Positions 1-11,800 of a DNA stretch of 64,000 nt are shown here, piece after piece (positions within the stretch are counted from its first letter, which is position 1; the number at the start of each line of letters is the position of its first letter). Both the position numbers and the translations under genes were made by a program. Under the pieces are notes generated by a model. The model ran no database searches. It was not told the origin of the DNA and saw only the letters and a list, made by a program, of their open reading frames with translations. Origin of the DNA: Orthonyx spaldingii (lineage: Eukaryota > Chordata > Aves > Passeriformes > Orthonychidae); assembly GCA_013397795.1 (NCBI GenBank), contig VZTJ01001765.1:475536-539535 (forward strand). Direction: 5' to 3'.

Positions 1-137
1 GGGGCGGGGCGGGGGCGGCGCTGCCGTCAGCTGTTCGCGGCGCGCCCGCCGGCGCCGGCCGCAGTTTGGCGGTGCGGAGGCGGCGGCGGCTCCTCGCGGG
101 ACGCCCCGTCCCCGAGGGACGCCCGTCCCGGTTCTCG
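1..137 (+). other. BMF: Probable noncoding exon 1 (5' UTR) of BMF
   Basis: The donor CTCG|GTGAGT at 137/138 matches the vertebrate consensus and would splice to the acceptor at 2574-2575, placing five 5'-UTR bases (GAGCA) before the start codon. Bases 1-137 contain no ATG. The left boundary is the window edge, not a mapped start site. After splicing, the frame of the BMF ATG stays open upstream through the whole visible exon, 47 codons including the two at the junction. This is noted under findings. Exon 1 is inferred from splice signals and CpG context; no transcript data are available here. Confidence 0.6.
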
Positions 138-860
138 GTGAGTGCCTGGGAAGCGCCTTCGCCACTGGGGCCGGCCGCTCTGAGCCAGGTCACCGGTGAG
201 GGCGGTGCCGAGGCCGGGTGCGATCGTGACAGGGAAGGGGGTTCGCCGCGGGGCAGCCCCGGCCCGGCCGGTCCTGCCCGGAGTCCCGCGCCTGGTGGGG
301 AGCGGGACGAAGGAGGGAGGGTGCGGGCTAGGAATGAGGTCGGTGGGCACTGAGAAGGCAGCTGATTTGCTGGTGTAGGGACGGCTGATTCCACAGGCAG
401 CTTTGCCCCTCCCGGGCCGCCCCGCTGAGCTCGGGTGTCCCGTCCCACGGCGCTGCCCGGAGGAGCCGCGTTAGACCTCTTGGCCGGGGGCACATCTGCG
501 AGGCTAGAGCCCGGGCGGGGAAGAGTTAAGGGCGGCCGGCGGTGGCGAAGCGAGGCCGGCCAGCTTTGTTTTGGGACGCTGGCACGCACGTGTGCGCTGA
601 GCCCTCCCTCCGCTCCCGGCCCGCCGCCTGTCAGCGTTTGGCCGCTGCCTTGTGGAAGGAAGCGCCGTGGGTAGGACAGGGCGCCGGAGACGCGCGGGCT
701 GCCGTGTCTGTGTGCCCGTCGTCGGGCAGAGACCCGGAGCCCGAGCTGCCCGGTGTCTGTGGCTCCCAGCGTGAGGTGCGTTTGGAGGTTGTAGAGGGAG
801 TTCCAGAGAGTTGTAGGACGAGTTATCCTCCGCGCTGCCTCGGCATTCTCTCTTCGGCAT
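1..860 (+). promoter_or_regulatory. BMF: CpG island promoter of BMF
   Basis: The first roughly 860 bases are very GC- and CpG-rich, unlike the A/T-richer flank that follows. The window opens with adjoining Sp1-type GC boxes (GGGGCGGGGC at 1-10 and GGGGGCGG at 11-18). No TATA box is seen. This is the usual look of a TATA-less vertebrate CpG-island promoter. A good splice donor (CTCG|GTGAGT) sits at 137/138 inside it, so transcription probably starts at or just before the left edge. The exact start and any promoter portion left of base 1 cannot be seen. Assignment to BMF rests on position and strand, with the first coding exon 2.4 kb downstream. Confidence 0.8.
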
Positions 861-2575
861 TTCTGAAGAGCTCTGCAAAAAGGTCGGACCATATTGCAGG
901 AGGTCGAGTTAAACTTCTTGCTCTTTAAACCCTCTTTTGTTCGGGGTTTGCTCTGTGCTTTTGCTGCACTTTCTTTGAGGAATGCCCGTGTCCCAGTGAC
1001 GCTGACAGATGAGATCTGGCAAACCTTCCTGCAAAGACAAAATACATTCCCGCCTGCCTCTCTGTCAGGTGATTGTGATCCAGCAGAAGGGCTGGCAAGG
1101 AGATCATCCCTGTCTGCCTCTTGGGGCCCGTAACTTCTTTCGATGTGCTACTTTAAGCCATGGATGAGAATGTTATGAGTGCTCTGCCACTGTTGTCATC
1201 CAGCAGAGCTGCATCCAGCTGTGGGGATGGTACCTGTTCTGCTCTGCAGGAACTTCTTTGGGAGTTGTGACTCAGTTGAGTGAACTGCTGAGATGCAGCA
1301 ACTCAAGTTGCCATAGTGCCCCCAAGCCAGAGCCCTGCACAAATAGGTCTTGCAGTGCTCAGTCCTGTTGTCTCTAGCGTGCTGGTGTCCTGAGTGCTGC
1401 TCACCTGGGGGGAGATGGGAGCACCAAGGGCAGCGCTGAACACATCCTTATAAAATTATTATTAATGTCTCCTTCAGGCCTGAAATTCCTCTTGCTAGTC
1501 TTCCATTCTGTTAAATGCTTCGCAAACCAGAGCAAAGGAAGAGACATGAAGAGTTGAATTTCACTGCCTTGTTTGGAACTGGGTGGAAATCCTGGAGATG
1601 GATCTCTTAGGAGTCTGTCTTCCAATTGGGTTAGATGCACAGGTAACAGTAAAGGGACTTGTGGCATTTTTGGTAATACTGCTTCTAACTGCTTTATGTT
1701 TGCAGAGAGCTCTGAAATAGTGATTTAGGTTTTATGGGGGTTTTTCCCCTCCACCATCTTTGTTCAGCTTTGTGCTGCAACAGAGCTCAGGAGTGTTTAC
1801 TGTGGCAACTACAGAAATCCTGCTTTAAACACTGACATAGCCTTGTTTTTCTTTAGTAGTAGGATGAACCATTGCACTGACAGTGCATGTAGGCTTGAGG
1901 GTAAGAGGGGTAAGGAAGTGACTATGTTGCCAAGGTTGGGACATGTCTTAAGTTGAGCTGAGGGGAAAAATGAGAAGTTGAAAGGAAAGTTGGCCCTCAC
2001 AGGGAGAAGTAATGGAGAGCTTCACAGAAGTGGCTTTGACAGCTCTTAAGTTTTGCAGCCACTGGGGTTTCTTAAAAATCTGGCCTTGCAGCCTTGTGAT
2101 TACAAGAGTTTTTCTTCATCAATAAGCAATAGGTGGGAAAAAGTGAACGGGATATACCACAAAGTTCAAATATGGCAGGCCAAAGCAAAGCAGACCCCAA
2201 AGAAGCTGACTGGCCATGGGGCTATTGGAAGGATTTGGGTTGCTTTTTAAAACATCTTTTCTGTTCCTATGTGCTGAGGTTGGGGGTTGGCTATCTACTT
2301 GCAAGCAGTTGTGGAATTGGAGCTGTGGGTGGACTTACACATGTGTGAACTTTGTCTCTCTCTGGCCCAGCACTTAAGGACTTTCTGCAAAGCCTTGACC
2401 TTCACCACAGGTCACTCACCTCTCCTGTCCATGCAGAGGGACAGCACTGGGAAGCAGGGAAGAGGGAAGGTGTGGGAAAATCAGTTGTGTTTTATTGTTG
2501 GAGCAGAAGGCATTGTCTCCTGGACAACATTCTTGTTGTGTCTTAGCTGTTTCCTCAAATGTCCCTTTATTACAG
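138..2575 (+). other. BMF: BMF intron 1
   Basis: The intron is bounded by GT at 138-139 and by AG at 2574-2575, preceded by a pyrimidine-rich tract (TTTATTACAG). Bases 138-860 are still CpG island. From about 900 onward the sequence is ordinary unique DNA, and I see no transposon or RNA gene. A single p53-type half-site (GGACATGTCT) lies at 1939-1948 without a partner next to it. Short open frames here have no recognisable protein character. Confidence 0.6.
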
Positions 2576-2896
2576 GAGCAATGGATCGCCCCAGCTACCT
2601 GGAAGAGGACTATTCTAGCCTGGATGGGCTGGACGATGACGTGTTTCACTCTGATGACTTTGGACTTGCAGGTCAGCCTGGTGAGATGACTGCAACTGGC
2701 TTTTTCACACAGAACCAGTCCTACAGCTGCCTTCTGGGGAGGTTTCAACTATTCCCCCTCACACACTGCTGTGGTCCCGGTATCAGGCATCCTGAGCAGC
2801 AGGACAAGGCAACTCAAACACTCAGCCCATCCTCTTCCAGTCAGGATGTTATGTTGCCTTGTGGAGTCACTGAAGAGCCACGGAGACTCTTCTATG
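2576..2896 (+). CDS. BMF: BMF exon 2 (first coding exon, residues 1-106)
   Basis: The acceptor TTTATTACAG ends at 2575, and the coding part starts at the ATG at 2581. The donor is TATG|GTAAGA at 2896/2897, leaving one base of the Gly106 codon. The frame stays open in the intron to 3001, but similarity to BMF stops exactly at the donor. The exon carries the acidic N-terminus, the QLFPLTHCCGPG block and the DKATQT dynein-light-chain motif. Confidence 0.93.
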
Positions 2897-5800
2897 GTAA
2901 GAGCACTCCAGTGTCACTAGCTTCGCAGCAAGGAAACTGTCCCTTTAGCACTTCCCCAATCAAGCAAGGTCTCTTTCATCAGGGCTTTTTATTGAAGGAC
3001 TGAAATTATTTTGCTTTAGTCCTACTCCCTCAAAAAAGACAACTTGTATTTTCTTATCCTTGCTTGCCCATTGCAGGAACCAGACACTCGCTCATTGCTT
3101 CTGCTGTCTTTGATATTCTCTCTCTCTCTTTTTGGCTTTATTCTATCACCTTTGATTTTTCTGCTAGATGTTTAAATGTTCACTGTACTTCATATCTTAC
3201 AATTTGCCCACATTTTTAAACTACCAATAGTCTGTCTCATCCATGTAGGAAGTGGAAACTTCTGGAAGTTTTCAGTGAAGACAAGAAAATGCAAAAAATT
3301 ACAGCTTTTAGGCTCTTGACTGGAGTTAAAGTTGCTGAATAAGTAGCATGTTCATCCAGTATTTTACTAGTAACTGATGGGTCGCCACTCAGTTCTGTGT
3401 ATCCAATTCAGCTTTAAATCAAATCACTAATATCACTAAATGCCAGAAAACTGAGAAAAGACTGACAGAAAAGATACTGCTCCCTTTAAGGGGAGACAAC
3501 TTGAGGCAGAGATCCTGTAAAACTGCAAAACTCATTAAAAAACCCCCAAACGACAGCACTTGGCTGAACTAGAAACAAGCAAAAGGATTAAATTCTAAGA
3601 TCCTGCCACTTATTTGACTATGGAATCAACACAATGCTCTGCTTAGTTGATATAAGTTTATTTGAAAGCTGGGCAAATGTTTTACTGCCCTGTGTTACAG
3701 TACACAGTCATTGTTTGGGCTTCAGGAACTAGACTTTATCATCAAAGTCAAGAATTCAGGATTATGTGCAGCTCTTTCCTCTGTGAAGTGTGCTGAGTAG
3801 AACAGTTAATCTTTGCACTGGAAGAATGACTCTTCTGATCTGTTTTGTAGGGAGTGCTGGTTACCGTTTACATGTCCCTCCAGCTGGCTTTGTGTTGGAT
3901 CCGCACCTCCAGGAGGAACCTCAGGAAGGTCAGCGGGAAGCACGTGCTGAGGTGCAGATTGCACGGAAGTTGCAATGCATTGCCGACCAGTTCCACCGGC
4001 TTCACCTACAGAGGGTAGGGTGTCTCTGGAGGGGAAAGTGGGGGTTTACCTGTCCAAGAGTGGTACTCTGAAAACTGGCTCCAGGCATCAGCTAAGTAAG
4101 CTGTTGTTTAAGACAGCAGACTGACAACAGTGATAAAATGGCAGGAAGTATCCTGATGGATTTTTGCTTATGCTAGATTGCTCGCTCTTCCTCAAGATTG
4201 GCAGGTGGAGGGAAAAGAATGTGAGGGATTGCATTTACTGCCTGGGAAAGGAGCTCTTCTGTGTTAGCTGCTGCTATTCCAGCTCTTCCAGTTCATCAGC
4301 AGTGGGGTTTGAGGCTTTTCCCAGGGATCTTCCTCTTGCTTTTTACTCTTCTTCTCCATTCTCCTCACCACCAGCACCTTCTCTTCTGTGGATTGTGTAG
4401 CCATCAGTGGCCTATGTCAGCTCCTCGTCTTGGAGATAACAAGCCTGGAGTCTGACATTCCTTGTTGCCTAACGGTAGTTCTATGTAATGTTGTAAAGTA
4501 TATTTAGATCATACTAGACTTGCTAGCAGCTACTAGTCAGACAGTCCTAGCTAGTGTCTCAGACTTGTGACTAACTTCCTCACAACAAAAGACAGCTGTA
4601 AGATGCCATCAGGTCTCAAAACCACACTCCAGATTCTTGATTTTGTTTTCTTTAAAAAAAACCAACAAAAACCAAAACTGTTGCTCAAAGAAACAAAATA
4701 ACCATCACTGCCAGAACCCTTGATTCTTTCTTCCTTGCTCTCCTTCCCCTTTGAGTAGAGATAAAATGGAAGTCTCAGCCCATACAGAGATGGTCAGAGG
4801 TGACAGAGACTTGGCAGTAGGCAGCAGTTTGCCACTTCTATGCAAGCCCAACAAGGAGGGTGTGTATCTGCTTGTATATGAAGACATTTTGCTGACTTCA
4901 GAAAGGGACAGAAAGTTTAACTTACTCCAAGTGAGTTTGTGCTCTGTTAACTGTGGGATCGCTTGCAGCCCTTCTCAAAGGTAAGTGAGGATCTCTGTCC
5001 TGGTCAGAGAGTGTGGCTTGTGGCTGGGCAAAGACTTGGTCCTCTCTGTGTCACCTGAAAGATGAGGAAATTCTGGGACTCCTCATCTCCTAATAGGAGG
5101 AGAATTAAAGAAGGAAAAGGAAGATTAACCTGTAGAAATGTAGATGGGGCTATGAATGTCATTTAGCAAACTGCAGGAATAAAGAGCTACCACGAGATTT
5201 TTAACATGTGTTGTTTGTGGTTGAATGGGGTTTTCCCCGGTGGCGCCTTTTCGCCAGCCTTAGCTCAGGCCCCGCTCTCTCGCCAGGCTGTCTCACAGGA
5301 AAGGGAAGGTTTAACCAACTTGGCAGAGCAGCCCTGCACCGAACTGGTGGAACTGGTTGTAACTTGACCCCTTTCATCTCGGGGGAGTGTCCCTATCTGA
5401 TGCCCGTGCCTTGGAAACGCGTCCAGGAGCGCCCACCCGCCCCGGCCCCACTACGGCGGCCGAGGTCGGGCTCCCGGTGCCCGGCCGCCCCGCAGCCCCG
5501 GCGGGCGGCCAGCCCGGCGTGTGGAGCCGTAGTAAACAAAGGCGTCCGGCTGCGCTGGGCGGCGCGGCCCGGCCCGGCCCCCGGGGCCCGCCAGAGGAGG
5601 GGCTCCGCGCTCTTTGTTTGAACTGGAACGGCAACAAGTTGTAAAGGGAATGGCAGCGGGGGCTTTCAGCCATTTAAATTTGAAAACAAAACGGGGAAAA
5701 AAATACCAAAACCCAAACCAACTCGAAAACTTAACCCGAGGACAGAGTAGTTCAGCCAGTGGTTATCCACAGCCTGACCCTGGGATAGGCCTTGGCATTT

Positions 5801-8800
5801 GGATCTGCTAAGGGATTCTTTCTTGTTTGTCAGGGAAACTGAGTATTGAGCCACATATTGGTGTCCAAAGCAGTGTTCCCTGTGGAGTGTTTTGTTGTCA
5901 TGCCCAATCCCTTCCCTCCCAGTCCTGCATGGAGGATTTCCTTTGGCTTTTGGCATCAATCCCCTGTGGAGAAACCCCTCTGTCCTATGTGCAGTGACTG
6001 CCCAGCCCATTGCTGAAGAGGCAGGCGGTCTGCCCCTGGAGACACGTGAGCAGTTCACAATGTGCTGTGGTTTGGAAGGGGCAGTCTTTGAGACATGGAA
6101 AACTGGGCTGTCGTTTATCTTGCTGTGAAACTAATCCCTGATTTGGAAGCCCCATTCCAGCTTGTCTCAAACATTTGGTCAAAACCAACTTTCCAGAGTG
6201 GTGTCTTGAATCAGATTTAGAATACCACAAAGTTAGTCACACCAGTGTGGTCTTGTGAAGTCCTGAGAGAGAGCAAGCTTGGTTTTCAACAAGCTATGCC
6301 TGTTTTCAGAGCCTACAAAACATTTATCTGTGAACTTGTGAAAAGAAAATGTGTGTGCCCTTTCTGTGAAAGTTAGGAAAGGCTTTTAGCATTGGAATGG
6401 TGCATCCAGCTAGCTCAAGAGCTGCTTTCTCATGGCTCTTGAGTTCTGTGAGACTCTCCAGCATTTCAGGTATGGCCCCTATTCTGCTGCTGCAGCAGCA
6501 AGGCTGTGTTGACACAAAGGCTGCTGGTTAATGTACATCCCTGGCTGAGAGAGAAACTGAGCAGGCAATAGCTGCTGAGGCTGACATCACTGAGTTGTCA
6601 TTGGACTCAGCTGCATGCATGGTCTAACCCCATCCCACACTGGGAACCCTGGAGAGTCACTGTTATCTCTTCTCTGGGCTTCTGGAGCTAAATGGTATTT
6701 ATTCTGTGGTTCTTGGCTATACAAAAGATTTTTGGGTATGCATCTAGTAAGAGTAAGAAAGTTGGCCGCACCTATGCTTGCTTTTGGCATGAACACCACT
6801 TTCAGAGTTTCATTTCCTATTAATATGTTAAACAGAAAACAGTAATTTAAAACCTGGCTATTTCATCCTTAGAACAGTGCTAGAGCAATAACACAACATT
6901 CCCTAGAACTCCATGTCTTTCATCTCCTTAAGATGCTGAATTTCTTGTAAGAAGGACTTGAGCAATGCTCTGTGTTCCCAAGTAGCAGAGCCTGCTACAG
7001 GTTGATCTAGTTTGCAAGGTCTCTGCAGAATGACGTGTGAGACCCATCTATGTTTTCTTGAGTTCTTTACTGCCTCTTACTTGATCAAGTCTGTGTGGCT
7101 TCTGGCAAACTTCCCACTGTTGTGTTTTTTTCACCCTGCCCCTGGAAAACAAAGGCAGAGCCAAGCCATGCTTTCTGCAAGAGAAGCCAATACCTGCCAC
7201 CTCCTCCTTGGTTTGAAGCAAGTGTGCCTTTGCCATGGGACCCGTGAACTGCTGCTGTAGCCCAGCCTGTGGCTGAGCTTCAATAGTGTGCTCTGAGGTT
7301 ACGCAGAACAGAGCTGAGCTTAGGAGAACTATAGGTTGGTTGGCTGGGATGTACTTCCCACACCCTACATGTCCAGCCTGTGGCAACAAGTGCTTGGGCT
7401 CTCCTTCAGGTCCTGAGTGCACTTGAGTTTCCTTGCCTTGAGGAGGGGCTTTGACCTGTGCTGAATGGACAGTATATTTCGTGACAGGAGGGGTTGCTAG
7501 ATGGGATGTGAGTACACAACCAGGGATGGCGGTGGCAGCAGCGTAAGGCTGCCCCAGAGGAGCACGGGGTTATACAGGAGTGGGGTGGATGATACTGTGC
7601 ATCAGTATCACACCCCTTCAGTTTGATGGGCTCCAATGAGACACTGGAATGCTATAGCTTTTTCCAAATAAAATAACTCTTTTTAAGCAAGCTGCAGCTT
7701 TCAGGGGACTGCTTTTATCACATCTCTTCTTCATGGAGATAAGATCACTTCACAGGGGATAAAATTGTCTCTTTAAGAGCCAAGGAGTAGTAGCCTTGAA
7801 CAGTTCTGGGCTCAGGTCCAAGCAGAGCCACTGACTTGCTGTATGACCTCAGACAAGTCTCTTGACCTCTTTGTGCTTCAGTCAACCCATCTGGAAAGCA
7901 CGGTTTAAAAAAAGCTGAGACTCAATGAGAACCAGATGCTGAATCAGAGCTGAGCTTTCTTGAGTAAATAAGTGCATTACAAACAACAACAAAGTCCCTT
8001 TCCAACACATCAGGAATCCTGCAGTTGATTTAGATATGCTGACCATGCTCAAAAAGCATCTGTGGATCTAGCTGTAGAAAACTTCATTTCTCTAAATTCC
8101 CCAGTTGGTTCAGCAAGTCTTACCATCACTGCAAGAGGGTCAGCAACCCATGGAACACAAATGCCTGCATCCACACTGGCTGTGGGTGGAGAGCTAGGCA
8201 CCTACCTGTTTGCCTCAAGCTGATGACACTGAAAATGTCCAGGAGGAAATGTTGTTTTCCTTTGAAAGTGAAACGTGTTATGTTTTGCATATTTTGTCCT
8301 CTCTGTCTCTCATGAGAGTTATCAAGGCCTCCTCTGAGACATCGCTACTTATGCAACAGGGAGCCTGTGTCGCTTGTTGGAAGCTTATCGGTGTGAGAGA
8401 ATGGGTGCACAGTGCTACATGTGCATCATTTATCCCAAACTACATCAGGCTTTTTGTCATTATTAAGGACATTCAGGGAACTTTTAACAGTGGCTTTTCT
8501 TCCACTGGAATTGTTTGCAGGAATCTGTTCTTTATGACTTTATATTTTAGGAAAAATGTTCAGAAAAGCTTGCTAGTAATGTAATGCAGAGACTCAGACA
8601 GTCCTGCAGCTGAGCCTGTAGCACCAGCAGCTCCATACTTCACGGTACCTACAGTCTCTTTGAGACTTGGTGTAAGTGTTGTCATTCATTTGTTTCCTGA
8701 GTAGGTCAGTACATTTCAAGATCTTTCCTGCTGGCTGGTGCTCACTGCTGCTGTGCACAGCAGTGGGTCACCTCTTCAGCTCTGCTTTCTGCGCATTGCC

Positions 8801-11800
8801 TGTCGGTGTAGGACTTGAATCTCCAGCTGAGGACGCACAAGCATGGTGAGGGAGAGAACTCCTGGAGTGAGCAAGCCCAGTTTAAAGGGCAGGGGGTAGG
8901 GTGGGTGTGAGTTTGGGAAGACTGAGATGCCAAACAAAGTTCTTCCAGAGCTATGGAACTGGAATCTTAGGCTTGAGGAAAGGAGGAGGTCATTCTTATG
9001 GCCAATGGAGTTAGAAATTTGTTATGAGGAAATGAGGACAGATTTTTTGCTTAATGTTATTAGATTTTTTTTTTTTCCCATTTTGCGAAATGACAATGAA
9101 GAAGGAGGAGGGCTTGAAAGTGTACCTTCCCCATGCATACAAATGACACAAAAACCTGCTGCCCCTTGCCTAGCACCTATTTTGAAATCCTGCTGCCTGT
9201 GGACCTGATTACTTGACATTTAGGTTAACAGAAACTTGCTAGACCATTTCACATCTAATCTGAAATAGTATTCTTTGGTATGTTAAGAAAATAAACTGAG
9301 AACAAGGACATAATTATGCTGCTGTATAAATCCACGTTTCTACCATATCTTGAATGTTACATGAAATTCTGGTTTTCTTCATCCAAAAGTGATGCAACAG
9401 AATTAGAAAAAGTTCAGAGAAGGGCAAGAAGGACAATGGAACTTCCATAGGAAAAAAATGGGCTAGGACTTCTATGCCTAAAAAAAGATACAAACCAAGA
9501 GGGCAGTAATATTAAACAGAAATCACAAGTGACATGAAGGAGATGAATAGACCAATTTCTCCCAGTACAAGAACTAGGCAAAATCAAGTCAAACTAGTAG
9601 AAACCAGCTGAAAGTAAATGAGGTCATTTTTCATGCAACAGGTGAAAGCTGTGGAGCTCCTTGTCAAGGCATATTGTGCATCCCAGTGCTTTATCTGGGT
9701 TCAAGGGGAATTGAGACAAGTTTATGGCCATTGAAGCAGACATTAAATAAACAGAAACCAGATCTGACTCAGGAAGTCCTAAGCTCAAACTAGTTAGATG
9801 CTGAAAGAGAGCACCAGTGGAAGCTATTGCATGTACTTGCCCTCAGCTTTTCCTCAGGCAGCCATGTAAGGCTGCTGCTGGAGGCTGGGCTGTACAAACA
9901 AGTCACATAGAACTACTGTATATCAGTTTAATAAAAATGACAAAACTTCTACATCAGCCTAACTTAGCCTTCTCTACACTTTCAACTGACAGAAGATTTA
10001 AATGTATTATGTGTTTGTTCCTGCTTAAAATAGGGGATAATATTAAAAAGCAAAACTTCCTGCTGAGCTCTGGTAGAGGAAGTGGGCAGAGGATAAGGGA
10101 GCTGGGTGGCAGGAGAGTGGTGCAAGCTCTGTGCAATTGTGTGCCATGAATCCTTCACCCTGCCAGACACAGGACTGTCTTGAGGCAGTGGGGCCACAAC
10201 CTCAAAAGACCAAGATTAGCCATAATAAAGAGCACAAAACAGTTCACTGGGACAGTACAGGTGAATTGTTCTGCAGTATTCCTAACATCAGTGTTCAGTG
10301 CTGCTATCTCTTCTGTACAACCCCTTCAGTCTCCCCAGGTTCTTCTAGATTTCCTCAGCTTTCACAGCACTGTGATAGCGGTAATGTGCTTTCTGCCTGT
10401 AGCAGTGTGACAGCTGAGAAATTATTTTTCAATTAAGAAATGATTGTGGTAATACCCTGTTTCTTTTTTATTGTGGGAGAGTAGAAAATGCAGGTTATAA
10501 CTTGACTGAGATCATGCAAGGATTGCTGATAGGAACCCAGTTGTTCTGCCTCCAGTCCTCCACCTAGGTTGGTTGATCTTATTAAGATAGTGCCATCTCC
10601 GAGGGGGATGATGAGATGTTTGGACTGATTATTTATGGTGAGGAGTGTACATGTTTGTATTTTACTCAATTAAATTTTATGGCGGAAAGGCAGTACAGCA
10701 AGTGCCCAAATGCAGCGTGCTCCTTTGTTTCAAGCCACGGAGGCAGAATGTCCTGCCAGCCCTTTTACAGTCCCGGTTTGGATGTTGGGTTTTTTGTTTG
10801 TTTGTTTGTTTGTTTCCCCTCAGTAGCTGCCTCGCCAATGGAAAAGGAATCCTTCAGAGGAGCGGACCGCGGCAGAAAAAACAGCGATCCAAAAATAAGC
10901 AGTGAGGCAACTCCTGGTAACCCCAGTCCGGTTTTCCGTGATGGGAAGCAGAGATGAGGAGGTGCTGGAGCCCCCCGAGGGCCAGCGGCCCCGGCCGGCG
11001 GGCGAGGAGGAGCGGGCGGTGCGTGCGAGGGCCCGGCCGGGCCGTGTTTGCGCTCGGCGGCCGTGTTTATATCGCGGGCTAAATTTAGCCTCTGAGTCAT
11101 CGGCGCTGCTGCTGACGAGAGGCTGCGCTGCCCGCAGGCTCCAGCCCTGCACCTGCCCTCCCGCCGCCTCCCCGCGCAGCCGGGCGGCCCCGCGCCCACC
11201 CCTTCCCCCCGCGCCAGGATATTTTTCCTGTAAAAACTTTTAAAGTGTTATTTTAAGCAAACCCCGAGGCAGACTTTAATCACTAGGGGGGGTCTCCGCA
11301 GCACTGAGCAGTTTTGGGAGCACCTCCCTTCTGCTGGTGAAGGAGCGGGTGCCAAGCACAGGTCAGCGGGTCCCGAGGCCCGCGCGGGGCAGGCGATGAA
11401 CAGTGGGAGCTGTGGAACAGCTCTGCCCCATCACACGCAGATTCAGTCAATAAACACTTAAAAAGAGTCAGAAACTGCTGCGGCTGCCGGCCGTGGCTGG
11501 CCGGTGTGGAGTGTCCTCTCCCGGGCATCTCTTCCAGCACCCTCACGCACACACCCAGAGCGCGGGGGCGAACCGCGCCGGGCCCCGTGCCACAGGTACA
11601 GAGCGGTATCAGGTGCTGCTCTGTGGAAATGCAGGATCTTTATTTACCGCATTTGTGGAAAATAAGCCAGCGTGCCCCTCGGGATGGGGAAGGAGGGGAA
11701 GGCCGGGGGCCTGGGAACGCGGTGGCCGGCGGTTGCCCTTCCCAGGTTGCCGTCAGCTGGCTGTTGCCATGGCGGCTGTCTGCTTCCCCTTCCTGCCCGC

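Noticed and set aside
2287..3003. 238-codon open frame containing the BMF start exon
   Set aside because: Its upstream part crosses the intron 1 acceptor and its end reads into intron 2. Only 2581-2896 is coding in the BMF reading.
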